Assembly: GCF_934668725.1 (NCBI RefSeq)
Contig: NZ_CAKUOF010000006.1
Span: forward strand, 124,001-188,000
Length of the DNA: 64,000 bases
Source: an uncultured Dysgonomonas sp.
GTDB taxonomy: Bacteria; Bacteroidota; Bacteroidia; Bacteroidales; Dysgonomonadaceae
Direction: 5' to 3'
Shown piece by piece: positions 1 through 9,969 of this stretch (positions are counted from its first letter, which is position 1; each line of letters begins with the position of its first letter). The notes under the pieces were generated by a model that was given only the letters and a program-made list of their open reading frames with translations, was not told where the DNA came from and did no database searches. The position numbers were made by a program, and so were the translations under genes.

Positions 1-241
1 TGATTCCATGCCTTAACGCCTCGTAGTAACACTTTTCGTAATTATCGAGTAAAAACTCCTTATCATGCTCATGAAAGGTATCTACTATTTCGTCGGCAAA
101 TCTTACAAATCCATATATGCTATATATAGCATCTCTTATGGACTCATCCAAACAACGGACTCCTATGGCAAAAGAGGTACTGTATTGCTTGGTTACCATT
201 TTACTGGTCTCAAACGAGATCTGATTAAATAGTTTTTCCAT
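1..241 (-). CDS. crtB: Phytoene synthase, N-terminal part (cut by window edge)
   Basis: Only the first 80 codons lie in the window; the gene continues past base 1. Phytoene/squalene synthases condense two prenyl diphosphates head to head, the first committed step of carotenoid synthesis. The visible part reads as the family's N-terminus: the SYSTSFAIG-like segment appears as QYSTSFAIG near residues 19-27, and the first aspartate-rich motif DEIVD (D50, D54) is the Mg-diphosphate binding site. The ATG at 241 overlaps the 3' end of the upstream desaturase gene by 17 nt, so the two are almost certainly cotranscribed and translationally coupled. Family assignment is good from motif and partner; whether the product is C30 or C40 cannot be told. 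Confidence 0.85.
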   Translation of the reverse strand, partial: MEKLFNQISFETSKMVTKQYSTSFAIGVRCLDESIRDAIYSIYGFVRFADEIVDTFHEHDKEFLLDNYEKCYYEALRHGI

Positions 242-1709
242 AACCTGTTTTCTTTATATAAGAGTTTGCTAATTCTGAAACAATTTTACCGGAAATAATC
301 GCCGGAGGTACTCCCGGACCGGGAACAGTCAACTGTCCTGTATAAAATAAGTTCTTTATTTTTCTATTTTGCATTTTGGGTTTTAAGAAAGCGGTTTGCG
401 ATAATATATTTGACAAACCGTAAGCATTGCCTTTATAAGCATTATAATCACTCACAAAGTCACTGGTTGTAAAGCTCTCATAGAAAATAATAGATTCTTT
501 GACTGATTGATTAGTCAGCCTTTCGAGGCGTTCTATTATTTGATTAAAATAATGGATTCTGATTTCTTCCGAGTCTTTCAGACCGGGAGCGATAGGGATT
601 AAAAAGATGGCAGCCTCTTTTCCTTCAGGTGCAACAGTGGCATCTGTGATACTTGGAAAGCTGGCATAAAATAACGGATCGTCGGGCCATGCAGCTTTGT
701 CGTATATTTGCGAAGCATGTATCTCAAAATTGGAGTCGAAAAATAATGTGTGATGAGATACATTTGCCAGTTTTTTATCAAGAGCCACATAATACATAAG
801 GGCAGACGGTGCAAATACACGCTGTTTCCAATATTCTTGACTATAATTGCGATACTTGTTTTCGATCAGTTTTTCGGTATGCTGATAGTCGGCTCCCGAT
901 ATGACTAAATCTGCCGGATAAGATACCCCATTCACGGTAACTCCTGTGGTTAAACCATTCTCTATATTGATTTTTTCTACAGGACTATTCGTTTTTATGG
1001 TTACGCCATAGCTTTCAGCCAAAAGCTTCATGGCTTTTACCAGTTCGAACATTCCTCCCTGTATGTGCCACGTACCCAATACCATATCGGCATGATTCAT
1101 AAAACAATAAAAAGCCGGTGTTTTATCGGGTTTAGCTCCCAAAAAAAGTACGGGAAACTCTAAGAGTTGCCTGAGCTTATGACTCTTCACTCCTTTTCTG
1201 ATCTTACTGCTGATACTTTGCACGAATTGGAAAACACGCATAGCTGTAGCAGGCATAATCAATTCAAATATGCTTTTTCCTGGCTTATAAACAACTTTGT
1301 TGATGGCTACATCATAATTGAAGTGAGCCTCTTTTAAATATTTTTCTAAAAATTCACTGCTGCCGGCTTCCTCCTTTTCAAACAGGTGATATATTTTATT
1401 CAAATCTGCCGAAACAAATAAAGAATCGTTTTCTCCAAAGTAAACTTCATAGCCCGGATCTAGTCTTATCAGTTTATAGTAATCGGATGTTTTTTTATTA
1501 AAATCAGCGAAGAAAGAATCGAATATATCGGGCATCCAATAGAATGTAGGCCCCATGTCGAAAGTAAAACCATTTGCTTTCAACTGCCTGGCTCTGCCTC
1601 CGATTATTTCATTTTTTTCTAAAACTGTAACATGATGTCCTTCTTTGCCTAAATAACAAGCGGCAGAAAGGCTTGAAAACCCAGAGCCAATAATTATAAT
1701 TCTTTTCAT
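225..1709 (-). CDS. crtI: Phytoene desaturase (FAD-dependent, CrtI type)
   Basis: A 494-residue FAD-dependent carotenoid desaturase, which introduces double bonds into phytoene (or the C30 analogue) to make coloured polyenes at the membrane. The N-terminal Rossmann dinucleotide fold is clear: GSGFSSLSAACYL at about residues 8-20, followed by the acidic strand end VTVLEKN and the GGRAR motif near residue 38. The C-terminus carries the family signature YTGQLTVPGPGVPPAIISG, which closes the FAD site. Length is normal for CrtI. It overlaps the following phytoene synthase start by 17 nt. A leader hairpin (1721-1766) and a TAATTTTG box lie just upstream, so this is probably the first gene of the operon. 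Confidence 0.92.
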   Translation of the reverse strand: MKRIIIIGSGFSSLSAACYLGKEGHHVTVLEKNEIIGGRARQLKANGFTFDMGPTFYWMPDIFDSFFADFNKKTSDYYKLIRLDPGYEVYFGENDSLFVSADLNKIYHLFEKEEAGSSEFLEKYLKEAHFNYDVAINKVVYKPGKSIFELIMPATAMRVFQFVQSISSKIRKGVKSHKLRQLLEFPVLFLGAKPDKTPAFYCFMNHADMVLGTWHIQGGMFELVKAMKLLAESYGVTIKTNSPVEKINIENGLTTGVTVNGVSYPADLVISGADYQHTEKLIENKYRNYSQEYWKQRVFAPSALMYYVALDKKLANVSHHTLFFDSNFEIHASQIYDKAAWPDDPLFYASFPSITDATVAPEGKEAAIFLIPIAPGLKDSEEIRIHYFNQIIERLERLTNQSVKESIIFYESFTTSDFVSDYNAYKGNAYGLSNILSQTAFLKPKMQNRKIKNLFYTGQLTVPGPGVPPAIISGKIVSELANSYIKKTGYGKTI

Positions 1710-1720
1710 ATTTATGATTT

Positions 1721-1777
1721 ACTCCGGATAATTAATAGTGTTATACTTACCTGAAAACAGCACTGTAATCAAAATTA
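1721..1777 (-). repeat. Leader hairpin element, copy upstream of crtI
   Basis: Read on the minus strand, a TAATTTTG -7 box (1777-1770) is followed by a sequence containing CAGGTAAGTATAACAC and then ATTAATTAT, which aligns with the loop and right arm of the leader family described under 40412-40515. The left arm and outer GGTCTC flank are poorly conserved, so this is one of the weaker copies. It ends a few bases before the crtI start. Confidence 0.45.
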
Positions 1778-2074
1778 GTCTGTGCGAATCGTATTTTTAG
1801 TGTCGTTTATATAACAATAAAAGTTATTATTTGTTTTGTCTTTGATAAACTATACAGTTATTTCTATCAACAATAAATCGATCAACTATTTCGGAGATAT
1901 ACAAGCGTGAAAAAATAGTTAGAAAGTGATAATATTCATCAATAAATAGAATATTGTTTCGCTAATAAATGGAGGCAAACAAAGAACTGTTGATCTGCTT
2001 TAAATTTCGTTTTAGCCATGCCCTCAAAACCTCCTTTTAAGTTAAATACTTACTCTAAATTTATTTAATAGTTA
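1778..2074. other. Intergenic spacer between divergent crtI and susR-like gene
   Basis: AT-rich spacer between the crtI promoter side and the promoter of the regulator gene. It includes a small dyad around ATAACAATAAAAGTTAT. No open reading frame of useful length, RNA gene or terminator was recognised. Confidence 0.4.
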
Positions 2075-2082
2075 TATATTTG
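2075..2082 (+). promoter_or_regulatory. Candidate -7 promoter box for the SusR-like gene
   Basis: TATATTTG matches the Bacteroidetes -7 consensus TAnnTTTG and sits 26 nt before the start codon at 2109. No convincing -33 TTTG was found, so the call rests on the -7 box and position. Confidence 0.4.
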
Positions 2083-2108
2083 TCGTTAAGCCGATTTATA
2101 TACCATCT

Positions 2109-3761
2109 ATGAAGAGATATTTGTTTTTGATATTCTTATTTTTGCAATTCTGTAATATATACCCTGCCATCGAGAAGGATACCATTTCTCAACATTTAAA
2201 CAAGCTATTGGATAATAAAGAGATGTATATGCAGGTAAAAGAGCAGAAAATATCAGAGATGAAAAAAATGCTCGATACTCCTAATATTTCAGACATACAA
2301 CGTTATGATATTAATGTACAATTATACGATCAGTACAAAACTTACATATCCGATTCAGCTATACATTTTGTTAAAGAGAACCTACAGATAGCATATGACC
2401 TGAATGATGCTTCTTTGATTAACCAATCGAAACTAGCCCTAGCATCTCTATACACTATTGCCGGTATGTATATTGAATCTCTGGACCTATTGAAAAGTAT
2501 AGATCGAGGAAAGATAGATGAAAAATTACTTGTTAACTACTTCGATACATATAAATTACTATATAGCTCTTATTCTTCAAATAACTTATATACAAATATT
2601 TACTCCGAAAAGAGTAATCTCTACCGTGATTCACTTCTTAATGTGCTTGATACAACATCCAATCATTATAAAATTGTATTATCAGAAAAACTGCTGGATC
2701 ATAATAAATTAGAACAATCAAAACAGATTTTGCAGAATCTCTTTAATAAATCAAAGTCGGAAGATCACGAAAGAGCAGTACTAGCCTATGCACTGGCCAA
2801 TGTATATAAAAAAGAAGGCAATCTCGAAATGCAAAAGTCATATTACACAATTTCGGCTATATGTGATATAAAGAATGCGATAAAAGAGAATGCCTCATTA
2901 CAAGCTTTAGCTAGTGTTTTATATGAAGCGGGAGATATTGAAAATGCTTATAGATGTATCAAGTCTTCGATGGAGGATGCTATGTTTTGTAATGCACGAT
3001 TGAGAACTTTCGAAATATCCAAAATATTCCCGATTATAGATACTGCTTATCAGGAAAAAGTAGTTAAACAAAAAGAAGGATTGCAATTTTTCCTTATCTT
3101 AGTCAGTATTTTATCTCTGTTTTTAATCGCTTCATTAATATATGTTTATTTACAAATGAAGCGAGTAGCCCGTATCAGAAAAGAACTGTATCGCACAAAT
3201 ATAAAACTGAACGAGTTAAATTCTGATTTACAGGAAAATAACATTCAGTTAAGCAATCTGAATATCGAATTGTCCGAAGCAAATCGCATCAAAGAGACTT
3301 ATATAGGACATTTTCTCGATTTGTGTTCTATGTATATCAGCAAACTCGAAAAATATCAGAATACCCTGAATAAAAAAGCCGTAGAGAGAAAACTGGATGA
3401 GCTTTACAAAATGCTAAAGTCTCATGATATGATAGATAATGAGCTGAAAGAACTTTATGATAATTTCGACAATATATTTTTACACCTTTATCCAAACTTC
3501 GTCGAAGATTTCAACTCGCTGCTTCTCGAAGAGGAACGATTTACCTTGAAATCGAATGAACTGTTGAATACCGAACTACGCATATTTGCTCTTATACGCC
3601 TTGGTATTGTGGACAGTTCAAAGATTGCATCATTTCTCCATTATTCAGCAAATACAATTTATAATTATCGTACAAGGGTAAGAAACAAAGCAGCTGTACC
3701 TCGTGACGAATTTGAATTCTTAGTTAGTAAAATAGGAGTTAAATCCACTAGAAATACCTGA
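2109..3761 (+). CDS. SusR-like membrane-bound transcriptional regulator
   Basis: A 550-residue regulator with the SusR layout: signal-anchor at residues 1-20, a TPR-like helical sensor region up to about 320, a transmembrane segment at about 327-347, a coiled coil at about 350-395, and a C-terminal cytoplasmic helix-turn-helix (SSKIASFLHYSANTIYNYR, near residues 505-525). By family knowledge, such proteins sense an oligosaccharide in the periplasm and activate the adjacent susC operon. Its position directly before the dextran-type susC, same strand, makes it the likely local activator. It has no kinase or receiver domain. The ligand is inferred to be an isomalto-oligosaccharide or glucose oligomer from the neighbouring enzymes; the sequence does not prove this. 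Confidence 0.8.
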   Translation: MKRYLFLIFLFLQFCNIYPAIEKDTISQHLNKLLDNKEMYMQVKEQKISEMKKMLDTPNISDIQRYDINVQLYDQYKTYISDSAIHFVKENLQIAYDLNDASLINQSKLALASLYTIAGMYIESLDLLKSIDRGKIDEKLLVNYFDTYKLLYSSYSSNNLYTNIYSEKSNLYRDSLLNVLDTTSNHYKIVLSEKLLDHNKLEQSKQILQNLFNKSKSEDHERAVLAYALANVYKKEGNLEMQKSYYTISAICDIKNAIKENASLQALASVLYEAGDIENAYRCIKSSMEDAMFCNARLRTFEISKIFPIIDTAYQEKVVKQKEGLQFFLILVSILSLFLIASLIYVYLQMKRVARIRKELYRTNIKLNELNSDLQENNIQLSNLNIELSEANRIKETYIGHFLDLCSMYISKLEKYQNTLNKKAVERKLDELYKMLKSHDMIDNELKELYDNFDNIFLHLYPNFVEDFNSLLLEEERFTLKSNELLNTELRIFALIRLGIVDSSKIASFLHYSANTIYNYRTRVRNKAAVPRDEFEFLVSKIGVKSTRNT

Positions 3762-3850
3762 TATCAGGATATACGATCTACTTTTTCAGTCCTCTTGATA
3801 TAGGGTAAGTTTCTTATAAAGAAATATATAGATGTGAAATACATCTATAT
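3757..3850 (+). terminator. Possible terminator after the SusR-like gene
   Basis: Two dyads follow the gene: the palindrome CCTGATATCAGG (3757-3768), which overlaps the stop codon, and a hairpin with arms ATATAGATGT (3826-3835) and ACATCTATAT (3841-3850), loop GAAAT. The second is followed by a pyrimidine-rich but not pure T run. Probably separates the regulator gene from the susC operon. Confidence 0.4.
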
Positions 3851-3865
3851 TCTTACTATATCTTC

Positions 3866-3896
3866 TTTTTCGTCGTTTATACTCTCCTTATTTTTG
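3866..3896 (+). promoter_or_regulatory. Candidate promoter of the dextran-type susC operon
   Basis: TATTTTTG at 3889-3896 matches TAnnTTTG, with a T-rich -33-like block (TTTTTCG, from about 3866) about 19 nt upstream. It lies 82 nt before the susC start. Unlike the second utilisation locus, the leader that follows has no copy of the leader hairpin family. Confidence 0.5.
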
Positions 3897-3978
3897 TGAA
3901 TATTAGTTTAGAAGTCATTCCAAATGTTAACCTTCGAAACTATTACTTTATTCTAAACCTAATTTTAAAATAAATACC

Positions 3979-6900
3979 ATGATGAATGTAAAACCTTTTA
4001 CGTGCTTACATAAAATATGTATCATATTTATGTGTATGCTGTTTAGCATGAATATCCTGGCTCAGGATCAGAAAAAAGTCACAGGAGTAATAACCGATCT
4101 AAAGGGTGAACCTATTATAGGAGCTTCGGTAGTTGCAAAAGGTACTACAACAGCTACAATTAGCGATATTGATGGTACTTTCTCATTGGATGTTAGCAAC
4201 AATCCTGTACTCACAATTTCTTATATCGGCTACATAAGCCAGGAAGTACCCACTTTAGGAAAGTCTGATTTAAAGATTATACTAAAAGAGGATTCTAAAA
4301 TATTAGATGAAATTGTAGTTGTAGGTTATGGAGTAATGAGAAAAACTGACCTGACAGGATCAGTCTCTTCCATTTCTGCTAAAACAATAAAAGACAAACC
4401 TGTAGCCAATATTGGAGAAGCATTACAGGGACGGGCTTCGGGTGTGCAGGTTATATCATCCGGAAAACCTGGCGATAACGTGTCTTTTCGTATACGGGGT
4501 ATCAGTACCATCAACAACAGTGAGCCTTTATTGGTAATTGACAATGTTCCTACCGATATGCCGCTCAATGCCTTGAATATGGAAGATGTAGAATCTGTTG
4601 ATGTCTTGAAAGATGCATCAGCAACAGCAATATACGGTTCACGTGGAGCAAATGGTGTCGTGATTGTTACTACGAAAAGAGGAAAATCGGGTGATGGCTC
4701 TATTTCTCTAAGTGCCAATTGGGGAATACAGGAAGCAACTAATATGCCCAAGATGCTTGATGCCAGTCAATTTGCATCACTTCACAACGAAATGATCAAG
4801 AATTATAACAATCCAAATTATGTACAAAGACCCGATTTCGCCGATCCTACAGCTTTAGGGACGGGAACGAACTGGCTTGATGAACTTTTCCGTAAAGCGA
4901 TTATGCAAAATTACACCCTTTCGTATTCGGGAGGTAACGACAAAAGTAATTATTATGTATCGGGAGGAGTATTCGATCAGGAAGGTATTATTCTGAATAC
5001 TTCTTACCGACGTTATACCTTTCAATTCAATAGCGAATCGAAGGTTCGTTCTTGGCTAAAATTCGGGAATAATGTGACACTAAGCCATGATGTGAAGAAA
5101 CAAGGATCGTACAGTGTTCGCGATGCTATGGCTGCTCTACCCACTCAACCGGTATTTAACGAAGACGGATCGTTTTCAGGCCCGGGAGAACCAGCCTATC
5201 AATACGGAGATATAAGAAATCCGATAGGTAGTGCCACATTAAACAAGGAACAAACAAAAGGCTACAATGTATTGGCCAATGCTTTTGCCGAAATAAAAAT
5301 AAAGGACAACCTTACTTTCAAAACCTTGGGAGGTATTGACTTCAAATTCTGGGATAAACGGAATTTCTATCCTAAGTACAATTGGAAACCAATTCCTCAA
5401 CCACAGTCAAATCTTTATGAGGAGTCAAATAAGAGTATGACTTATCTTTGGGATAATACCTTAACCTACATGGAAACATTCAACGAAAAACATCACTTGA
5501 ATGTGATGATCGGTTCCAGTGCTCAAAACAATGTGTATAACAATATGAGTGCAAGTGTTCAGAATTTCCTGACCGATAATAACAATCAACTCAACAATGG
5601 ATTAACGGATCCTACTGTAGGAGGTACTAAAAACGATTGGGCAATACTATCATTCATTGGTCGTGCCAACTATAACTTTGCAGATAAATACTTACTGACG
5701 GCGACTATCCGCCGCGATGGCTCATCTCGCTTTTCGAAAGAAAATCGTTGGGGAACATTCCCTTCGTTCTCGGCAGCCTGGCGATTATCGGAAGAATCGT
5801 TTTATAACAGAAATAAATGGGTAAGTGATATCAAACTGAGGGTCGGATACGGAGAAACAGGTAACCAAGCCGGGATAGATAATTATGCTTACTTTACACG
5901 CTTGAAAACAGGTCAATATGTATTTAACGGAACACCTGTTTCTACGCTATATCCTAAAGTAATGCCCAATCCGAATGTAAGATGGGAAACTGTAAAACAA
6001 CTGAATGCGGGAGTGGATTTATCGTTATTGAATCAACGCATTAATGTTGTTATAGATGCTTATCTCAAAAACACTTCCGATATGCTGGTGCCAATGTCTG
6101 TGCCTATTACGACAGGATATTCGGATATAGATGTACCAAGTATAAATGCCGGAAAGGTAAGAAACAAAGGTGTAGAGCTTACAGTCTCTTCTTTCAACCT
6201 GAGAGGTGCTATCGAATGGAATACCGACTTCAATATATCTTATAATAAAAATGAAGTCATCAGTATGAATGATGGAGTTCCTCTATTTGTCGGAAATGAT
6301 ATTAACATGACCAAAGTACAGGTAAACTCCGAAGGTCATCCCATCGGTTCATTCTATGGTTATGTAACCAATGGTATCTTTCAGAATCAGCAGGAAGTTG
6401 ACAGATATGCTATTCAAGTGCCGGGAGGAACAGCACCGGGAGATATCCGCTTCAGGGATTTAGACAATAATGGGGTAATAAACGCCGATGATCGTACTTA
6501 TATCGGTAATCCTTCGCCAGAATGGACATTCTCGATGAATAATACTTTTGCTTATAAAGAATTCGATTTGCAGATTTTCTTGCAAGGTGTTGCCGGTAAC
6601 GATATATACAACGCAAACAGAATATGGCAGGAAAGTATGTCTATTCCACAAAATCAGACAACTAAGGTATTAGACAGATGGACGGGTGAAGGTACCAGCA
6701 ACAGTGTGCCACGTGCTATATATAGTGACCCCAATCAAAATGTGCGTCATTCAAATAGGTTTATAGAAGACGGTTCGTACCTGAGGGTGAAAAATTTGAC
6801 TTTGGGTTATACACTGCCTAAATCAATTTCTCAAAAAGCGTATCTCAGCATGGCTCGCTTTTATATCTCCTGTCAAAACTTACTTACCCTTACCAAATAT

Positions 6901-6996
6901 TCGGGATTCGATCCGGAAGTAAATGTTAGTGGTGTCGATTTAAGTACCTATCCCGTTACTCGTACATTAAGTATGGGAGTTAATGTTAAATTCTAA
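3979..6996 (+). CDS. SusC-family TonB-dependent outer membrane transporter (dextran locus)
   Basis: A 1005-residue SusC-type importer. Order of domains: signal peptide (about 1-28, ending LAQ), carboxypeptidase-regulatory-like domain (about 34-110), TonB box region DEIVVVGYG near residue 111, plug domain (about 120-245), then the outer-membrane beta-barrel ending in the aromatic terminus NVKF. It would form the pore for oligosaccharides, opened by the SusD lid and powered by TonB. The susD gene follows after 18 nt and the SusE-like and glycoside hydrolase genes continue in the same direction. An ATG two codons further in is also possible as start. Specificity for alpha-1,6-glucan is inferred from GH66, GH31 and GH97 downstream. 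Confidence 0.93.
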   Translation: MMNVKPFTCLHKICIIFMCMLFSMNILAQDQKKVTGVITDLKGEPIIGASVVAKGTTTATISDIDGTFSLDVSNNPVLTISYIGYISQEVPTLGKSDLKIILKEDSKILDEIVVVGYGVMRKTDLTGSVSSISAKTIKDKPVANIGEALQGRASGVQVISSGKPGDNVSFRIRGISTINNSEPLLVIDNVPTDMPLNALNMEDVESVDVLKDASATAIYGSRGANGVVIVTTKRGKSGDGSISLSANWGIQEATNMPKMLDASQFASLHNEMIKNYNNPNYVQRPDFADPTALGTGTNWLDELFRKAIMQNYTLSYSGGNDKSNYYVSGGVFDQEGIILNTSYRRYTFQFNSESKVRSWLKFGNNVTLSHDVKKQGSYSVRDAMAALPTQPVFNEDGSFSGPGEPAYQYGDIRNPIGSATLNKEQTKGYNVLANAFAEIKIKDNLTFKTLGGIDFKFWDKRNFYPKYNWKPIPQPQSNLYEESNKSMTYLWDNTLTYMETFNEKHHLNVMIGSSAQNNVYNNMSASVQNFLTDNNNQLNNGLTDPTVGGTKNDWAILSFIGRANYNFADKYLLTATIRRDGSSRFSKENRWGTFPSFSAAWRLSEESFYNRNKWVSDIKLRVGYGETGNQAGIDNYAYFTRLKTGQYVFNGTPVSTLYPKVMPNPNVRWETVKQLNAGVDLSLLNQRINVVIDAYLKNTSDMLVPMSVPITTGYSDIDVPSINAGKVRNKGVELTVSSFNLRGAIEWNTDFNISYNKNEVISMNDGVPLFVGNDINMTKVQVNSEGHPIGSFYGYVTNGIFQNQQEVDRYAIQVPGGTAPGDIRFRDLDNNGVINADDRTYIGNPSPEWTFSMNNTFAYKEFDLQIFLQGVAGNDIYNANRIWQESMSIPQNQTTKVLDRWTGEGTSNSVPRAIYSDPNQNVRHSNRFIEDGSYLRVKNLTLGYTLPKSISQKAYLSMARFYISCQNLLTLTKYSGFDPEVNVSGVDLSTYPVTRTLSMGVNVKF

Positions 6997-7014
6997 TTCA
7001 AAAAAACGTTGATT

Positions 7015-8502
7015 ATGAAAAAGATACTATATATAGGCTTATTAGCTATTTCGACTCTATTCGTTTCGTGTTCCGATTTTTTGGACAAAGAGTCGTTCGA
7101 AGATCCGAGTGCAGAAGCTATAAATGACGAAGCATCTGCCATTGCTTTAGTGAATGGAGCTTACCAGCCTCTACAGCGTCCTAAACTCTATAATATGAGA
7201 ATCTGGTCACTTGATATAGTTGCCGGAAATAGCGAAGTTGGTGCCGGAGGAGGAACCGATGGTATAGAAACTATTACTCTTGCCAATTTTGTGACAACAA
7301 CAGACAATGCTGCCGCACTCGATATATGGAGAGGACCCAATCCCGGTATTCTTTATTGCAATACGGTTCTCGAAAATATTCCAAAAACAAATATCAGCGA
7401 ATCATTAAAAAACAGGTGTATTGGTGAAGCTAAATTCCTTCGTGCACACTATTTCTTCATACTAGTACGACTGTTTGGCGATGTGCCGATGGCAGTAACC
7501 ACACTAAAACCCGGCGATGATTTATTCCCGTCACGCACCAATAAAATGACCATCTATAATGATGTTATTATCCCCGATCTGAAAGAAGCCATCAATTTAT
7601 TGCCTGTAAGAGAAGAATATAAAGGCAGTGACATTGGCCGTGCATCCAAAGGAGCGGCAGCCGGAATGTTAGCCAAAGTATATCTGACATTGGGCATGTA
7701 TAAGGAATGTTTAGACATGTGTAATCTTGTCGAAAGTTTGGGATATACCCTTAATCCCGATTACAGCGATTGCTTTGGTGGTGAACTGAGAAATAAAAAT
7801 ACAGCAGAATCATTATTTGAGGTTCAATATTATGGATTGACCAAAGCCGGTTTTTGGGACGATGATAATCAGGCTTCTTGGTTAAGTACTTATATGGGAC
7901 CACGCAATACCGGCTGGGTAGGCGGAGCCTATGGCTGGAACCAACCGACAGAAGAATTTGTGAGCCAATATGAAGAAAACGATTTGCGGAAAGATAAAAC
8001 CATTCTATATGAAGGAGGTCCTGCATTCGATGGAAAACAGTATAAGAAATCAATGTCTAACACTGGCTACAATGTCCGCAAGTTTTTAGTACCTCTATCT
8101 GTGTCTCCCGATTATAATACAAACTCAGCCAGCGTAATAGTTTTACGTTATGCAGATGTATTATTGATGAAAGCGGAAGCTTTGAACGAACTTGGCAGAA
8201 CAAAGGATGCGGAAGAACCGCTATATCAGGTGAGAAAAAGAGCAGGATTGACTAAACGCACAGATGTGGAAGGGTTGAACCAAGATCAGATGCGTGAGAA
8301 AATCATCAAGGAACGCCGCATTGAGTTGGCATTTGAAGGGCATCGTTGGTTCGATATGATTCGCATTAACAATGGACAATATGCCTTGAATTTCTTACAC
8401 TCTATCGGTAAAGTTAATGCGACAAGCAAACATTTGTTACTACCTATTCCTCAAAAAGAAAGGGATGCTAATCCGAACTTGTCTCAAAACCCAGGTTATT
8501 AA
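7015..8502 (+). CDS. SusD-family surface glycan-binding lipoprotein (dextran locus)
   Basis: A 495-residue SusD-like lipoprotein that caps the SusC barrel and binds oligosaccharide at the cell surface. The ATG at 7015 gives a clean lipoprotein signal, MKKILYIGLLAIST then FVSC, with Cys at about residue 19 followed by SDFLDKE, the usual start of mature SusD proteins. The body shows the family's TPR-type helices, for example CIGEAKFLRAHYFFILVR, and the C-terminal RERRIELAFEGHRW-like segment (KERRIELAFEGHRWFDMIR). It ends only 20 nt before the SusE-like gene. Confidence 0.92.
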   Translation: MKKILYIGLLAISTLFVSCSDFLDKESFEDPSAEAINDEASAIALVNGAYQPLQRPKLYNMRIWSLDIVAGNSEVGAGGGTDGIETITLANFVTTTDNAAALDIWRGPNPGILYCNTVLENIPKTNISESLKNRCIGEAKFLRAHYFFILVRLFGDVPMAVTTLKPGDDLFPSRTNKMTIYNDVIIPDLKEAINLLPVREEYKGSDIGRASKGAAAGMLAKVYLTLGMYKECLDMCNLVESLGYTLNPDYSDCFGGELRNKNTAESLFEVQYYGLTKAGFWDDDNQASWLSTYMGPRNTGWVGGAYGWNQPTEEFVSQYEENDLRKDKTILYEGGPAFDGKQYKKSMSNTGYNVRKFLVPLSVSPDYNTNSASVIVLRYADVLLMKAEALNELGRTKDAEEPLYQVRKRAGLTKRTDVEGLNQDQMREKIIKERRIELAFEGHRWFDMIRINNGQYALNFLHSIGKVNATSKHLLLPIPQKERDANPNLSQNPGY

Positions 8503-8521
8503 TCAAAAAAATGCACCTATT

Positions 8522-9958
8522 ATGAAATCATATAAAATATTAAGTTTATTGAGTCTGCTTTTTCTATTCTTCCTTTCGTGCACCGATGAGGATAGTATAG
8601 AATATAACAAAGGGAATCAGCCATTAGAAGTAAAGGCTTCGGCTGATAATATAGAATTGGATGCTGCAAATCCCGAAACGAATGCCCTGACCATTTCATG
8701 GACATCAGGTTCTAATCAAGGGACTAACAGTGCTATTTCTTACACATTCCAAATGGATGTGCAGGGTAATAATTTCGAGAAGGGACTTACACTCGATTTG
8801 GGGCAGAATATATATCAAAAGGAGTATAAAAATGAAGAACTGAATGATTTACTCATATCATGGGGAATAGCACCAGAATCAGAAGTGTTGCTGGATGTAC
8901 GTGTAAAAGCTACCATAGCATCCGATGCCGTTGAGCCGGCTATATCGAACATTCAAACCATCAAGATAAAAACACATAAGCCTATAACTAAAACTCTTTA
9001 TTTGATAGGCGATGCTACTCCAAATGGATGGAATGCCGACAATGCAACGGAATTATCTGCTATAAGGAATACTCCGAAAGGTTTTACATGGATAGGAAGA
9101 TTAAATCCGGGGAAGTTTAAGTTCATAACAACTCTTGGCAAATTTGCACCTTCATATAATAAAGGAGATGATAATACCAAACTGTATTTACGTGAGAATG
9201 GAGAAGATCCGTATGACAAACAATTTGAGGTTACCGAAGGGGGAAATTATAAAATAACTCTCAACCTTATATCGTTGGCTATCTATATAGAAAAAACCGA
9301 AGGTGCTGAGTTTACTGAATTATGGTTTGTAGGAAATGCAACAGGATGGAATTTTAAATCGATGACGGTAGATCCGTTAGATCCGTTTATATTCCATTAC
9401 AATGAAAATCTTTCAGAAGGAGGCGAATTTAAAATAGGAACAGTTGCCGGTAGTTGGGATGCTGTTTTCTTCCGTCCGGAAACCAATGGGGCAGGAGTCG
9501 AATCTTCCAAAGCGGTTAAATGGGCAGGAGATCCTGATAATAAATGGAATATCCCCGGAGGAGTTTATAAAATAGCATTGGATACCCGCGAAATGAAAAT
9601 CAATATTGTTCCGTTTACCCCCTATTCAATGATTTATCTGGTAGGAGATGCTTCGGCTAATGGATGGGACATAGGTAATGCTACTGCTATGAGTACAGGG
9701 GATACTCTTTATAAATTCAAATGGTCTGGTTCGTTAAATACGGGTGAATTGAAATTCACCTGTGATAAACAAAGCGATTGGAACGGAGCTTGGTTTACAG
9801 CTGTCCAGGCAGATATGCCGGCAAACGGGCAAGTGCAACAAACCGTATTTACAGCTAAAGGAGCCGGACTCGATTATAAATGGAAAATAACACAAGCCGG
9901 TAGTTATACAATTGAGCTGGATCAGTTGAAAGAGACTGTGATAATCAAGAAAAATTAA
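8522..9958 (+). CDS. SusE/SusF-like surface glycan-binding lipoprotein
   Basis: A 478-residue lipoprotein, starting at the ATG at 8522 with lipobox FFLSC (Cys near residue 19). It has an N-terminal SusE-like Ig domain (about 25-150) followed by three tandem carbohydrate-binding modules at about 157-250, 253-355 and 360-477. Each module opens with the same pattern: LIGDATPNGWN, FVGNATGWNF and LVGDASANGWD, in which the Trp is a likely sugar-stacking residue. By analogy with SusE and SusF of the starch system it holds polysaccharide at the surface and is not an enzyme. Its place between susD and the dextranase suggests it binds dextran. A longer reading from 8417 would overlap susD and lacks a signal peptide, so it was not used. 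Confidence 0.85.
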   Translation: MKSYKILSLLSLLFLFFLSCTDEDSIEYNKGNQPLEVKASADNIELDAANPETNALTISWTSGSNQGTNSAISYTFQMDVQGNNFEKGLTLDLGQNIYQKEYKNEELNDLLISWGIAPESEVLLDVRVKATIASDAVEPAISNIQTIKIKTHKPITKTLYLIGDATPNGWNADNATELSAIRNTPKGFTWIGRLNPGKFKFITTLGKFAPSYNKGDDNTKLYLRENGEDPYDKQFEVTEGGNYKITLNLISLAIYIEKTEGAEFTELWFVGNATGWNFKSMTVDPLDPFIFHYNENLSEGGEFKIGTVAGSWDAVFFRPETNGAGVESSKAVKWAGDPDNKWNIPGGVYKIALDTREMKINIVPFTPYSMIYLVGDASANGWDIGNATAMSTGDTLYKFKWSGSLNTGELKFTCDKQSDWNGAWFTAVQADMPANGQVQQTVFTAKGAGLDYKWKITQAGSYTIELDQLKETVIIKKN

Positions 9959-9969
9959 TTAGTAAAAAA

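Noticed and set aside
4326..4751. Minus-strand reading frame inside susC
   Set aside because: A shadow of the susC coding frame, without promoter or homology.
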